Positions 49,876 through 59,393 of a DNA stretch of 64,000 nt are shown piece after piece. The translations under genes and the position numbers were made by a program. The stretch spans positions 248,001-312,000 of the forward strand of contig NZ_JAFLQZ010000001.1 in assembly GCF_017313265.1 (NCBI RefSeq), given 5' to 3'. Source of the DNA: Hymenobacter telluris (GTDB taxonomy: Bacteria > Bacteroidota > Bacteroidia > Cytophagales > Hymenobacteraceae). Each line of letters opens with the position of its first letter. Position 1 is the first letter of the stretch. Under the pieces are notes generated by a model. It saw only the letters and a list, made by a program, of their open reading frames with translations. It had not been told where the DNA came from and searched no databases.

Positions 49876-51891
49876 CTAAGCTGCGGACGGGGATTGAAAA
49901 CCGGCGTTGGGCGGGGTGGCAACCATTATCGACTGTCCGGCGGCTGGCAGCGTCACCCAAACCATGGCTCCCCCTTCCGGCCCGGCGCCCATACCTAGCG
50001 TGCCGCCGTGGCACTCGGCAAATGTTCGGCACAGCTGCAAACCCAGGCCGGTGCCTTGGGTAGGACGGCCCGAATCGGTGGCGCGTAGCTGCCCGGCTTC
50101 TGGCTGCAACACCTGCTTCAGTTTGTCGACGGGCATACCCGGGCCAGTGTCCGTCACCGAAATACAGATTTGGGTTGGGTCGGTGGTATCCGGGGTGGCC
50201 TGCAACCGGATGGTACCCCCGTTCGGGGTGAACTTGAGGGCGTTGCTTACAAGGTTGCGCAAAATAGTGCGCACCATGTTGGGGTCGGCGTACAGGGCCA
50301 GGTGCGACGGTGCCTCGTATTGCAAGCTGATTTGGTTGGAGTGCGCGGTGGTTTGAAACAACTCGTAGCACTCCGAAAGCAATTCCCGAACAGATACCCG
50401 TTCGGGGTGGCAGCTCAGCTCACCGGTTTCACTTACGGCCCAGTTCAGCAGGTTATCGAGCAGGCCATTGAGGCTTTGGGCCGATTCTCGCACCAACTCC
50501 GGCAAGTGGCGTAAGCCTTCTTGGTCGTTGGTGCGTTGGTAGAACTGAATCAGCTCTGTGACGCCGGTAAAGGCCATAACCGGTCCGCGGAGGTCGTGCG
50601 CAATGATGGCGTAGAGGCGCGCCTTGGAGTCTGCTAGTTGGTGTAGTTGCTGCGCGGCGCTTTCCAAGGCCACGTTCTTGTCGGCTACCAGTTGGTGTTG
50701 CGCCGCTAGTTCTTTGCGGCCCCGCAATAGTTGGCCGTATAGTACACCACCAACCACTATCAGCAACAGCAAACCGCCCACGGCCACCGCCAACAGCCGC
50801 ACTCGGTCCGCGTCCCGGTCGGCGTGGAGCTGCGTCACGTTTTGGCGGTGCGTAAGCAGCCGGATGCGGTTTTCCTGGTCTTGAGTGTTGAACCGGCTTT
50901 GCAGCGCGGCCATGGCGCGAGTGTTTACATCCGTTACCAAACTGTCGCGCAGTTGCTGAAAGCGTTGCTGCATAGCGTAGGCCTGCTTGTATTCGCCCAG
51001 CATTGCGTAAGTAGCGGCAAGCTGCTGATAAGCATTCTGAGTGCGCTCCGACGAGCCAACGTGCTTGGCGTAGCGCATACCAAGTTGGGCCGCTTCTAAG
51101 CCAGGAAGCAAGCTTTTCTGAGCTACCATAACCTCCGACAGCGTTGTGTATGCACCGGAAAGACCGTATTCGTCACCTAAAACCCGGTAGAGGAGCAGCG
51201 CGTCCAGTAGGTTTTCCTGGGCAGAATCGGGTAGCTGCTGCTGAGACTGGACCGTGCCAAGGGTGAAGAGGCTGTTGGCTTGGCCGGGAAGATTATCGAG
51301 GGAGGTGTAAAGGCGTAATGCCCGCCGAATGTACGTGTTGGCGTGGGCGGGCTGGTTTTGTTTGGAAGCCAGATCGGCAAGGTTGCTCAGAAACAGGGCT
51401 TGGTCTGCCGCGTCGTGGCGCTTTTCGGCTAGGTGCAGTGCCTTTTGGTAGAACGTGGCCGCCGTAGAGAAATTCTGGTGCAGGTTGTGGCAATTGGCAA
51501 TGCCATTGTAGGCATGCGCCATCGACTTATGGTCATTCAGCGACTGGAAAATCCGCAGAGCAGCCATGTGCTTGCTCAGGGCTTCATCGGCACTGCCTGC
51601 CAGTGCGAGGCAGGTGCCCAAATTGTTGATACAAAGTGCTTCTCCGGCTGGGTAATGAAGCCGGCGGGCAAGCGTAATTCCTTGTTCGGCGTAGCGGCGC
51701 GCCTGCGGCAAATTCGAGCGGCTCAAATTCCAGCATAAGGCCCCCAGCAACGATACGCGCAAGGTGTCACTGGAAGAGGTACGAGCCAACCGCTTTTGTA
51801 GGCTATCAATAACCGCAGGGTCAGCGCTTTGCCCTACAGTACTTGAAATTACTAAGCCGCACAGAACCCAAATGAGTAAAAATGTTTTCAC
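49876..51891 (-). CDS. Sensor histidine kinase with periplasmic TPR domain
   Basis: 671 residues. A signal peptide (VLCGLVISSTVGQ) is followed by about six tetratricopeptide repeats (about 40-340, for example EALCINNLGTCLALAGSADEAL) exposed to the periplasm. Then come a TM helix (LLAVAVGGLLLLIVVGGVLYG, about 368-390), a coiled-coil, a HisKA dimerisation domain with the phosphoacceptor in IAHDLRGPVMAF (about 431) and a HATPase domain (VRTILRNLVSNALKFTPNGG, VTDTGPGMP, GTGLGLQLCRTFAECHGG). No receiver domain is fused and no response regulator gene is adjacent, so the partner is unknown. TPR-type sensors are common in Bacteroidota. Confidence 0.9.
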   Translation of the reverse strand: MKTFLLIWVLCGLVISSTVGQSADPAVIDSLQKRLARTSSSDTLRVSLLGALCWNLSRSNLPQARRYAEQGITLARRLHYPAGEALCINNLGTCLALAGSADEALSKHMAALRIFQSLNDHKSMAHAYNGIANCHNLHQNFSTAATFYQKALHLAEKRHDAADQALFLSNLADLASKQNQPAHANTYIRRALRLYTSLDNLPGQANSLFTLGTVQSQQQLPDSAQENLLDALLLYRVLGDEYGLSGAYTTLSEVMVAQKSLLPGLEAAQLGMRYAKHVGSSERTQNAYQQLAATYAMLGEYKQAYAMQQRFQQLRDSLVTDVNTRAMAALQSRFNTQDQENRIRLLTHRQNVTQLHADRDADRVRLLAVAVGGLLLLIVVGGVLYGQLLRGRKELAAQHQLVADKNVALESAAQQLHQLADSKARLYAIIAHDLRGPVMAFTGVTELIQFYQRTNDQEGLRHLPELVRESAQSLNGLLDNLLNWAVSETGELSCHPERVSVRELLSECYELFQTTAHSNQISLQYEAPSHLALYADPNMVRTILRNLVSNALKFTPNGGTIRLQATPDTTDPTQICISVTDTGPGMPVDKLKQVLQPEAGQLRATDSGRPTQGTGLGLQLCRTFAECHGGTLGMGAGPEGGAMVWVTLPAAGQSIMVATPPNAGFQSPSAA

Positions 51892-52499
51892 AATAGCTTA
51901 TCAAACCCTACTTACTGACTTTCACTCAAATCTACATATAAGTCTATACAATTGAAGCTTTACGTAAAATCACTTATATTATAATAGTTATGTTAAATTG
52001 AAATAATTATAATAATTAACTGATGATCATGAGCAAAGTATATTTTAGCTTATTATAGGATAATGGCACTTTGGATACTGGTAGTTGAAAAATGGGTTAT
52101 CAAGTTATTTTTTCATCAAAAATCAATTATAACCATACAGAGTCGTGTCAGGCAAGACACTCCACATCTTATAATTGTAGCTATGCTTGAAGTAAGAAAT
52201 AGGAATGATTACATAAGGGTCGACTCATTATTCTGAGCATAAACATTCCTTTTGCAAGAAACAATAGTGAAAATTATTCCTGTTGATTTTTGATTCGCAA
52301 CACGTAATTATTCAACTATATGCTTGGCGGAATGAACGCCAACAAATTGGCATATGGTACAGCGTAAGCTGGCAATACAGGTGCTTGAATTTGGGCCTGG
52401 TGAGTAGTAGTAGCAGGAACACAGTGCTAAATAAGAGAGCGTTCTGGTACTGCCAGAGGTGTATCTTAGCTGCATCTGCTCCTTTTCACTGCTGCTCCT
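51892..52499. other. 608 bp A/T-rich intergenic region
   Basis: Strikingly A/T-rich compared with its neighbours. It has a small hairpin GTGTC-AGGCAA-GACAC (around 52145) and two overlapping weak open frames near its end that share no features with known proteins. It must contain the promoters of the divergent kinase and esterase genes. No gene is supported here. Confidence 0.6.
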
Positions 52500-53372
52500 A
52501 TGAACTTATTCCGTTTTCTGCTCTTGCTGCTGCTAAATTCCACCGTAGCGTTTGCGGCCAAAGTCGATACCCTGGCTATTCCTAGCGCGGCCATGCAGCG
52601 CACGTACAAGGCGGCGGTAGCAGTGCCGGCCAGCTACATCAAAAACAAGAAAGCCCGCTACCCAGTGTTGTATCTGCTGCATGGCGCTTACGGCCACTTC
52701 GCCGACTGGAGCCGTAGCACGCCCGATAAAACCCTCATCCACCGCCTCGCCGACCAGTACAATCTCATTATCGTTATGCCTGAAGGCGAGACGTTTAGCT
52801 TCTATCTCGATTCGCCGGTAAACAAGGCCAGCCAGTTTGAAACGTACATTACCAAGGAAGTTATCGAGAAAATAGACCAGACCTACCGCACCGTAGCCCG
52901 CAAGGAAGGCCGGGTTATTTCAGGCCTCTCAATGGGCGGGCATGGGGCTTTGTACCTCTCGGGGCGGCACCCGGAGCTGTTTGCGGCGGCCGGTAGCATG
53001 AGCGGCGCCCTGGATATTTCAGTTTCCAACCGCCGCCTAAACCCCGAAGAGGACAAGAACCGCCGTGCTCTGTTCGAACCTATTCTGGGACCCGAAGGCC
53101 CACACCCCAACCTGTACGACGCCAACTCGGTGGTTGGTATGACCGATAAGCTCTACACCAACGGCCTGCCCCTCATCATCGACTGCGGCGTGGATGACTT
53201 CCTCATCGAAATCAACCGCGAAGTGCACCGCCGCCTTATCTACAACCACACGCCCCACGACTACACCGAACGGCCCGGCGCCCACACGTGGGAGTACTGG
53301 CAAAACGCGCTGCCTTACCACGTGCAGTTCTTTCAGCAGGTGTTGGAAAAGGGTGGGGTAGCGGTGAAATAA
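52500..53372 (+). CDS. Secreted esterase family protein (alpha/beta-hydrolase)
   Basis: 290 residues, signal peptide about 1-19 (LFRFLLLLLLNSTVAFA). PF00756-type esterase fold: the RYPVLYLLHGAYGHFADW block (about 55-72), nucleophile elbow GLSMGG with Ser near 143, and a catalytic His in PGAHTWEYWQNALPYHV (about 260-276). Similar to S-formylglutathione hydrolase-like and feruloyl esterase-like proteins. The start codon at 52500 is followed at once by a good signal peptide. It resembles the enzyme at 23790 but lacks the N-terminal CBM20-like domain. Substrate unknown. Confidence 0.87.
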   Translation: MNLFRFLLLLLLNSTVAFAAKVDTLAIPSAAMQRTYKAAVAVPASYIKNKKARYPVLYLLHGAYGHFADWSRSTPDKTLIHRLADQYNLIIVMPEGETFSFYLDSPVNKASQFETYITKEVIEKIDQTYRTVARKEGRVISGLSMGGHGALYLSGRHPELFAAAGSMSGALDISVSNRRLNPEEDKNRRALFEPILGPEGPHPNLYDANSVVGMTDKLYTNGLPLIIDCGVDDFLIEINREVHRRLIYNHTPHDYTERPGAHTWEYWQNALPYHVQFFQQVLEKGGVAVK

Positions 53373-53381
53373 GCAGACGTC

Positions 53382-53458
53382 TGTCATTCCGAGCGGAGCG
53401 AGGAATCTGGGTTATCTACTGATGGTAACCCAGATTCCTCGCTCCGCTCGGAATGACA
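53382..53458. repeat. Perfect 33 bp inverted repeat (GTCATTCCGA family)
   Basis: Arms 53382-53414 and 53426-53458 are exact reverse complements with an 11 bp loop: TGTCATTCCGAGCGGAGCGA at the outer left end. It is followed immediately by an intrinsic terminator. A mutated copy is in the trp operon at 28536-28616. Confidence 0.92.
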
Positions 53459-53460
53459 AC

Positions 53461-53505
53461 CACAAAGCAAAAGGCCCGGTCATTGACCGGGCCTTTTGCT
53501 TTGTG
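53461..53505. terminator. Bidirectional intrinsic terminator
   Basis: A 20-22 bp stem (CACAAAGCAAAAGGCCCGGT) closing a very short loop, with A- and T-rich flanks. It separates the convergent esterase and RND pump genes, 1 bp from the RND stop codon. Confidence 0.92.
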
Positions 53506-53506
53506 G

Positions 53507-56500
53507 TTAATGCACTAGCACCGCCTGCTCATGCCGCTCGGCGTGCAGCGCTGGGTCGTCGCCGTAGTGAGTGTGCTCGGCGCGGTAGGCTTTTTCGAAA
53601 ATCAGGGGGAAGATAAACAGGGTGAGAATGGTGCCGGTGATGAGGCCACCAATTACCACAATAGCCAGTGGCTTAGAGGTTTCGGAGCCAATGCCAGTGC
53701 TGAGGGCGGCGGGCAGCAGGCCGATGGTAGCCATGAGGGCCGTCATCACCACGGGGCGGACCCGGCTGGTTACGCCGTCGTGGATGCTGCTGTCGAGGCT
53801 CATCTTGCGCACCATGTTCTGCTTGAACACCGATATCAGAATTACGCCGTTCTGGATGCAGATACCGAACAGGGCAATGAACCCGATGCCGGCCGAAATG
53901 CTGAAGTTGGTGTGCGTGAGGAGCAGGGCCGCAATGCCGCCGATGATGGCAAACGGCACGTTCAGCAGCACTAGTCCGGCGTCCTTGAGGTTACCGAACA
54001 AAATGAACAGGATGAAGAAAATCAGCCCCAGTGACACGGGGACTACCTGCGTGAGGCGCTGGGTGGCACGGCGCTGGTTTTCGAAGTCACCGGTCCACTT
54101 CATGGTGTAGCCTTTGGGCAGGCTTACCACGGCGTTTACCTTTTTCTGGGCCTCCTCAATCGTGCTGCCCATGTCGCGGCCGCGGATGCTGAACTTCACG
54201 GCGGCGAAGCGCTGATTATCGTCGCGGTAGATGAGGGAGGGGCCGTTTACGTCGCCGATGGTGGCAATTTCGGAGAGGGGAATGGTAGTACCGTTTTGGG
54301 TGGGCACCATGAGGGCCGCAATTTCCTGGGGCGTCTGGCGGAACTGTTCCTGATAGCGCACCCGGATGGGGAATTTCCGCTCGCCCTCGTACATCTGCGA
54401 GGCCTGCTTGCCGCCCACGGCCATTTCCAGCACCGCGTTGGCGTCGGCTTTGCTTACGCCGTATTGGGCCATGCGCTGCTCATCCAGGTCCACGTGCAGC
54501 TCGGGCTGGCCGATATTGCGCAACACGCCCAAATCATCAATGCCCTTGATGTTCCTGAGGATGCCGTACACCTGGCGGCCTTTTTCCTCCATCAGCTTGA
54601 GGTCGGTGCCGTAGATTTTCACCGCAATGGAGCCTTTCACGCCCGAAGCGGCTTCCTCCACGTTGTCGGTGATGGGCTGGGAGAAGTTGAAATCCACGCC
54701 AGGGAAGCGGTTCAGCTTCTCCTTCATGTGCTCAATCAGGGCTTCGCGCTTGTCTTTGTGCTTCATTTCGGCCTCCACCTCGGGCGTGTGCTTGAGCTGC
54801 ACCAGAAACTCGTTGTTGTAGAAGCCGGTGGGGTCGGTGCCGTCGTTGGGGCGGCCGGTCTGGCTCACCACGTCGCCTACTTCGGGGAAGCTCAGGAACA
54901 CCCGGCGCATCTCGTTGCAGAGCTTGTTCGATTCATCCAGCGAAATGCTCAGCGGCAGCTGGGCCCGCACGTAGATGGAGCCTTCGTTCAGCTCGGGCAG
55001 GAACTCGGAACCCAGGAAGTGGAAGGCGCCCATGCCCAGCACCACGGCCACGGTGGCAACCAGCAAGCTGGCGGTTTTGCGGGCGTAGGTGAAGGAAAAG
55101 AACCGCTGCGCGCCCTTATTGATGCCGCGCACGAAGAAGTTGTCCTTCTCCACCACGTTCTTCTTGAGCAGAATAGAGGTGAGCACCGGCACCAGCGTGA
55201 GCGTGAAGATGAGCGCACCGAGCAGAGCAAAACCCAGCGTCCAGGCCAGCGGACTGAACACCTTGCCTTCCACTTTCTCGAAAGAGAAGATGGGCAGCAA
55301 CGCCGTGATAATGATGGCCTTGGAGAAGAAAATAGCCTTGCCCATGTCGCGGCCGGTTTTCTTGATGAGGCCGAGCTTGGCAACTTTGTTGAACCGCTCC
55401 ATGCCCATTTTGTGGGCCTTGTGGTCGAGGGCCACAAAGAGCCCTTCCACCATCACCACGGCCCCATCAATAATAATCCCGAAGTCGATGGCACCCATAC
55501 TCAGCAGGTTGGCCGACATGCCCTTGAGCCGCAAGCAAATGAAGGCAAACAGCAAGGCCAGCGGGATAATCACGCTCACCACCACCGTCGTGCGCCAGTC
55601 GGCCATGAACACGAACACAATCACCGTCACCAACACAATGCCTTCCAGCAGGTTGTGAATCACGGTTTCGGTGGAGAAGTCGATGAGCTGCTGCCGGTCG
55701 TAGAAGGTTTTGATTTTCACGTCCGAAGGCAGAATCTTGTCGTTGAGGTCGGCCACTTTGTCTTTGAGGCGGGCAATGACTTCGGAGGGGTTTTCGCCCT
55801 TGCGCATCACCACAATGCCTTCCAGCACGTCGTCGTTCAGGCCGCGGCCCACCCGGCCCAGCCGTGGCAGCGCCGACTCGTGCACAATAGCCACGTCCTT
55901 CACCAGAATGGGCGCCCCGTTCACGTTCTTGATGACCGTGTTGTTGATGTCGTTGATGTTGTTGAGCAGGCCGATGCCGCGCACCACGTAGTTCTGCTGG
56001 CCCTCGTTTATCACGTCGCCGCCCACGTTGATGTTGCTGCGCTGGATGGCGTTGTAGAGGTCGAGGGGCGTGAGGCCGAGGTCCTGGAGCTTGCCGGGGT
56101 TCACCGAAATTTCGTAGTCCTTCACCTCGCCGCCGAAGCTGTTCACGTCGGCCACGCCGGGCACGGCTTTCAGGTTGCGCTCCACCACCCAATCCTGCAA
56201 GGTTTTCAACTCGCGGGTGGTCTTTTCCTTGCTTTGCAGGGTGTAGCGGAAGATTTCGCCGGTGGGGCCGTAGGGCGGCTGCACGTCGGGGTCGGCGCCT
56301 TCGGGCAGGTCAGCCTGGCTGAGCAGGTTGTTCACCTGCACGCGGGCAAAGGCATCGTCCACACCATCATCAAAAATCACCTTCACCACCGACAGACCAA
56401 ACAGGGTGGTGCTGCGGATGCTGGTTTTCTTCTGCACCGGGTTCAGCGCAATTTCGATGGGCGCCGTCACGAACTTCTCAATCTCCTCGGCCGAGCGGCC

Positions 56501-56671
56501 GGGCCATTGCGTGATGATGGTAATTTCGGTGTTCGTAACGTCCGGGAAGGCCTCAATTGGCGTGTTCCGGTAGCTGATAACCCCGGCCACCACGACGGCA
56601 AACGTCATCAGGAATACGAACCCCCGGTTTTTGAGCGAAAAGGCAATAATGCCCTGGATGAATTTGTTCAT
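53507..56671 (-). CDS. HME-type (CusA/CzcA) RND metal efflux pump
   Basis: 1054 residues, the inner-membrane pump of a tripartite system that exports heavy metal ions. N-terminal MNKFIQGIIAFSLKNRGFVF and TM1 are typical. The HME signature for proton relay is DFGIIIDGAVVMVEG in TM4 (about 394-408). Two large periplasmic loops carry the pore and dock domains, and TM10-12 include the block ISAGIGFIALFGICIQNGVI (about 915-934). The C-terminus is His/Glu-rich (EHTHYGDDPALHAERHEQAV), which may bind metal. Copper/silver versus cobalt/zinc/cadmium cannot be decided from visible residues. Last gene of an efflux locus reading leftwards. Confidence 0.95.
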   Translation of the reverse strand: MNKFIQGIIAFSLKNRGFVFLMTFAVVVAGVISYRNTPIEAFPDVTNTEITIITQWPGRSAEEIEKFVTAPIEIALNPVQKKTSIRSTTLFGLSVVKVIFDDGVDDAFARVQVNNLLSQADLPEGADPDVQPPYGPTGEIFRYTLQSKEKTTRELKTLQDWVVERNLKAVPGVADVNSFGGEVKDYEISVNPGKLQDLGLTPLDLYNAIQRSNINVGGDVINEGQQNYVVRGIGLLNNINDINNTVIKNVNGAPILVKDVAIVHESALPRLGRVGRGLNDDVLEGIVVMRKGENPSEVIARLKDKVADLNDKILPSDVKIKTFYDRQQLIDFSTETVIHNLLEGIVLVTVIVFVFMADWRTTVVVSVIIPLALLFAFICLRLKGMSANLLSMGAIDFGIIIDGAVVMVEGLFVALDHKAHKMGMERFNKVAKLGLIKKTGRDMGKAIFFSKAIIITALLPIFSFEKVEGKVFSPLAWTLGFALLGALIFTLTLVPVLTSILLKKNVVEKDNFFVRGINKGAQRFFSFTYARKTASLLVATVAVVLGMGAFHFLGSEFLPELNEGSIYVRAQLPLSISLDESNKLCNEMRRVFLSFPEVGDVVSQTGRPNDGTDPTGFYNNEFLVQLKHTPEVEAEMKHKDKREALIEHMKEKLNRFPGVDFNFSQPITDNVEEAASGVKGSIAVKIYGTDLKLMEEKGRQVYGILRNIKGIDDLGVLRNIGQPELHVDLDEQRMAQYGVSKADANAVLEMAVGGKQASQMYEGERKFPIRVRYQEQFRQTPQEIAALMVPTQNGTTIPLSEIATIGDVNGPSLIYRDDNQRFAAVKFSIRGRDMGSTIEEAQKKVNAVVSLPKGYTMKWTGDFENQRRATQRLTQVVPVSLGLIFFILFILFGNLKDAGLVLLNVPFAIIGGIAALLLTHTNFSISAGIGFIALFGICIQNGVILISVFKQNMVRKMSLDSSIHDGVTSRVRPVVMTALMATIGLLPAALSTGIGSETSKPLAIVVIGGLITGTILTLFIFPLIFEKAYRAEHTHYGDDPALHAERHEQAVLVH

Positions 56672-56700
56672 GGTAAGTCGGTGCTGACTTGATATTGGAT

Positions 56701-56885
56701 GTCATGCAGAGGCGTAGCCGAAGCGTCTCGCGTGCTGACGTTTGTAGAAGGCACTGTCATGCTGAGCTTTTCGAAGTACCTCTGGCTACTCACTAAGCAT
56801 TGCAACGAAGCGGTAGAGATGCTTCGACAAGCTCAGCATGACAGTTAGCTTCGGGCGAGATGCTTCGGCTGCGCCTCTGCATGAC
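56701..56885. repeat. Nested palindromes: one GTCATGC element inside another
   Basis: The outer arms 56701-56731 and 56855-56885 pair over 31 bp with 2 mismatches. Between them lies a second, independent inverted repeat of the same family: 56755-56783 and 56815-56843, 29 bp with 3 mismatches. It occupies the gap between the adaptor and RND pump genes and starts 30 bp upstream of the pump ATG. Confidence 0.9.
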
Positions 56886-56891
56886 GTTCTA

Positions 56892-57995
56892 TTAGTCATT
56901 CAGCTCGTCGTAGACCAGGAGCTGGTTTTGGGCGATGATGTGCTCCCCGTTTTTAAGGCCGGTTTGCACGTAGCTCACGTCGCCGACGGTTTTGGCGATT
57001 TTGACCTCGCGGGTTTCCACGTGGTGCCGGTCCTTGAACACCATCACGAAGTTGCGGTCCTTGTCGAAGACCACGCACTGGGCGGGCACGGCCAGCATCT
57101 GCTGGTTTTCGGTGTTGAGCACCTTCACCTGGGCGTACATTTCGGGCTTGAGCAGGTAGCCGGGGTTGTTGAGCTTCACGCGCACTTTCATCACCTTGGA
57201 ATCGGGGTCCAGCACGTTGAACACCTTATCGATGCGGCCGGTGAAGTGCTTGTCGGGGTAGGAGAGGGTCGTCACGTCGGCGGCGTAGCCTTCCTTCACC
57301 TTGCTGATGTCCGACTCGAACACGTTGGCCATAATCCACACGTCGTCGAGGTTGCTTACCGTGAACAGGTTGCCCACGTTGTCGGCGTTGAACTGCATGT
57401 GGTCGGTCACGTTCTTTTCGGTGATGAAGCCCGAAATGGGAGCCCGCAGCGTGTAAGTGCCGTCAGCCGACACGCCGTACACGCCCAACTGTTTGCGGCT
57501 TTTGCCCACGTTGCTCTGGGCCTTGCGCAGCTCCTGGCGGGCCAGGCTTACGTCGCGCTCCGAGGCCAGGCCGGCCTTATACTGGTCTTCCAGCACCGAG
57601 AGGTTTTTGCGGGCAATGTCGAGGTCGGTGCCGGCGGTGCTGCTCTGGTTCTGGAGGTCGGCAATTTCGCCGCTCTTGATGACGGCCAGCACCTGGCCCT
57701 TGGTTACATGGTCGCCCAGCTCCACCGAAAGCTGCTCGACCACGCCGCCCACGAGCGGGTACACTTTCACGGTTTTGTCGCCGTCGGTGGCAATCTGGCC
57801 CGAGAGGCTTAGCTCGTCGCGCACCGGCTCCCGGCGCACGGTGTCAATCTTCAGTTCCCGCAGCATCTGATCCGACATCGAGAAGCCGGCTTCGGCCTTC
57901 TGCGGTGCGTTCGTTTCTTCGGATTTCGAGCAGCTCGCCAGTCCCAGGGCAAGCGGAAGGGCCAACGAGGTGGCCAGGGTGGCAAAGCGTTTCAT
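56892..57995 (-). CDS. RND periplasmic adaptor subunit (membrane fusion protein) 1
   Basis: 367-residue lipoprotein (Cys22 in GLASCSKSEET). Fold order: a beta-barrel start (ELSLSGQIATDGDKTVKV), a lipoyl half-motif (GGVVEQLSVELGDHVTKGQVL), a long alpha-hairpin coiled-coil (about 110-175), a second lipoyl half (YTLRAPISGFITEKNV), a beta-barrel (VSNLDDVWIMANVFESDISK, FNVLDPDSKVMKVRVKLNNP) and a membrane-proximal domain. It bridges the RND pump at 53507 and the TolC protein at 58116. It shares its layout and the C-terminal residues LND with adaptor 2 at 59629. No His-rich metal-binding N-terminus is present. Confidence 0.93.
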   Translation of the reverse strand: MKRFATLATSLALPLALGLASCSKSEETNAPQKAEAGFSMSDQMLRELKIDTVRREPVRDELSLSGQIATDGDKTVKVYPLVGGVVEQLSVELGDHVTKGQVLAVIKSGEIADLQNQSSTAGTDLDIARKNLSVLEDQYKAGLASERDVSLARQELRKAQSNVGKSRKQLGVYGVSADGTYTLRAPISGFITEKNVTDHMQFNADNVGNLFTVSNLDDVWIMANVFESDISKVKEGYAADVTTLSYPDKHFTGRIDKVFNVLDPDSKVMKVRVKLNNPGYLLKPEMYAQVKVLNTENQQMLAVPAQCVVFDKDRNFVMVFKDRHHVETREVKIAKTVGDVSYVQTGLKNGEHIIAQNQLLVYDELND

Positions 57996-58001
57996 CTTAT
58001 T

Positions 58002-58119
58002 TTAGTGCTTAGTTGGTAGTGCTTGGTGCTTAGCTGGTTGTGGCTGGTTTTGCTAGATACTTCGTGTCTGTTGTTTGGCCGAACAGCCTAAGCACGAAGC
58101 ACTGCGCACCAGGCACTAA
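58002..58119. repeat. Inverted repeat built from TTAGTGCTTAG words
   Basis: Left arm 58002-58040 and right arm 58087-58119 pair over about 33 bp with several mismatches. The right arm supplies the TAG stop codon of the TolC-family gene on the minus strand (58116-58118). Confidence 0.85.
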
Positions 58120-59393
58120 TTGAAAATGGGGCGGCCCACGGCGTAGTTGAGTTGTTCGAAGGCACGCACCCGGTTGGCGCGCAGGTTGTTGAGCTGCACC
58201 AGGTTGTTCTTGTAGCTCTCGTAGAAATCCAGGAACTCCACAATGGTGAGGTTGCGCTTGGCGTAGCTCTCATCAATGCCTTTCATGAGGCGGTCGAAGT
58301 CCGAGGTTTCGCGGGCGGTGCCTTGGTAGAGCTGGTCGTTTTGGCGGGCCAGGCGCCAGGCTTCCTGCACGTCGTTCTGCACTTGCAGCTGCTGCTGGCT
58401 GAGCTGCGCCTTGCTGACCTCAATCTGGTTTTGCGCGGTGCGGATGTTGCCCTGGTTGCGGTTGAAGATGGGCACGGCCACGCCCAGCGTGAGGGCGTTG
58501 TAATTCTGGATGTAGTTGCCGGCCCGGTCGTACACGTAGCCCACGGCCAGGTCAGGCGTGGCCAGGGCGCGTTGCAGGCGCAGGTTCTGGGTTTGCTGCT
58601 GCACGGCGGCCTGGCGGGCTTTCAGGTCGGCGCGGTTCACCTGCGCCGAGTCGATGAGCTGCGCTTCGGTGCGGTCAGCTAAGCTGAGGGCCCGGAGGCG
58701 GTTGCCGTCGGCGGTGGGAACGTAGTAGGCGCCGCTGGTGTCGCGCATCAGCGTGCGGAGGTCGGCTTGCTCAGTGGCAATGTCGTTGAGCAAAGCCTGC
58801 CGCTCATTGCGAAGTTGAAACAGGAAGGCTTTCAGCCGAATCACCTCTTTCAGGGCAATATTTCCTTTCTCGTACTGGCCCTGGTACAGGCTTACGGTGC
58901 GCTGAAAGCTGGCCACTTCCTTGTCGTACACGCCCACGCTCTGCTGCTTGTAGTACAGGTCGTAGAAGGTGCTGCGGAGCTGGTAGCGCAGGGTGCGCAG
59001 CAAATCCTGGAAGGTGAATTGCTCCACCAAGGTGTTCTGCTGGGCCACGTTGGCAGCGGCTTTGCGGCGGCCGGCCAGGGCAAACAGCTGCTGCACCTGC
59101 ACAATGGAGTTGCCGGTTTTGGTTACGTCGAGCACCTTGCGCGTCTGCGGGTTATAGGTGTTCTGCTCGATGGAAATGGTAGGGTTGTCCCAGAGCCGGG
59201 CCTGCAAAATCTGAGCCTCCGCCGCCGACACATTGTAGCGCTGGGCGAGCAGCAGTAGGTTGTTTTGTACAAACTGCTGCTCGGCCTGGGGTAGCGTGAG
59301 CGTCAGGGTGTCGCCGGCAAGCGGCGCGGCAGTAGCGTGGGTGCTGAAGTGCAGCAGCAGGGCCAACGGTAGCAGGAAAAAGAGGCGTTGCAT
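58116..59393 (-). CDS. TolC family outer-membrane efflux protein
   Basis: 425 residues from the ATG at 59393 (9 upstream codons rejected because the signal peptide MQRLFFLLPLALLLHFSTHA starts here). Two homologous halves, as in all TolC proteins: QAEQQFVQNNLLLLAQRYNV with the periplasmic helices (about 30-215), then the second half (about 230-420) with LGVAVPIFNRNQGNIRTAQNQ, a hallmark strand-loop of the CusC/CzcC branch. It forms the outer-membrane channel for the pump at 53507. Located between the two adaptor genes. Confidence 0.92.
   Translation of the reverse strand: MQRLFFLLPLALLLHFSTHATAAPLAGDTLTLTLPQAEQQFVQNNLLLLAQRYNVSAAEAQILQARLWDNPTISIEQNTYNPQTRKVLDVTKTGNSIVQVQQLFALAGRRKAAANVAQQNTLVEQFTFQDLLRTLRYQLRSTFYDLYYKQQSVGVYDKEVASFQRTVSLYQGQYEKGNIALKEVIRLKAFLFQLRNERQALLNDIATEQADLRTLMRDTSGAYYVPTADGNRLRALSLADRTEAQLIDSAQVNRADLKARQAAVQQQTQNLRLQRALATPDLAVGYVYDRAGNYIQNYNALTLGVAVPIFNRNQGNIRTAQNQIEVSKAQLSQQQLQVQNDVQEAWRLARQNDQLYQGTARETSDFDRLMKGIDESYAKRNLTIVEFLDFYESYKNNLVQLNNLRANRVRAFEQLNYAVGRPIFN

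Noticed and set aside
52283..52585. 100-codon plus-strand frame overlapping the esterase start
   Set aside because: Cys- and Ser-rich low-quality translation, out of frame with the clear signal peptide of the esterase at 52500.
54296..56692. 798-codon frame antisense to the RND pump
   Set aside because: His/Val/Gly/Gln-rich shadow typical of the opposite strand of GC-rich genes; the pump reading is certain.
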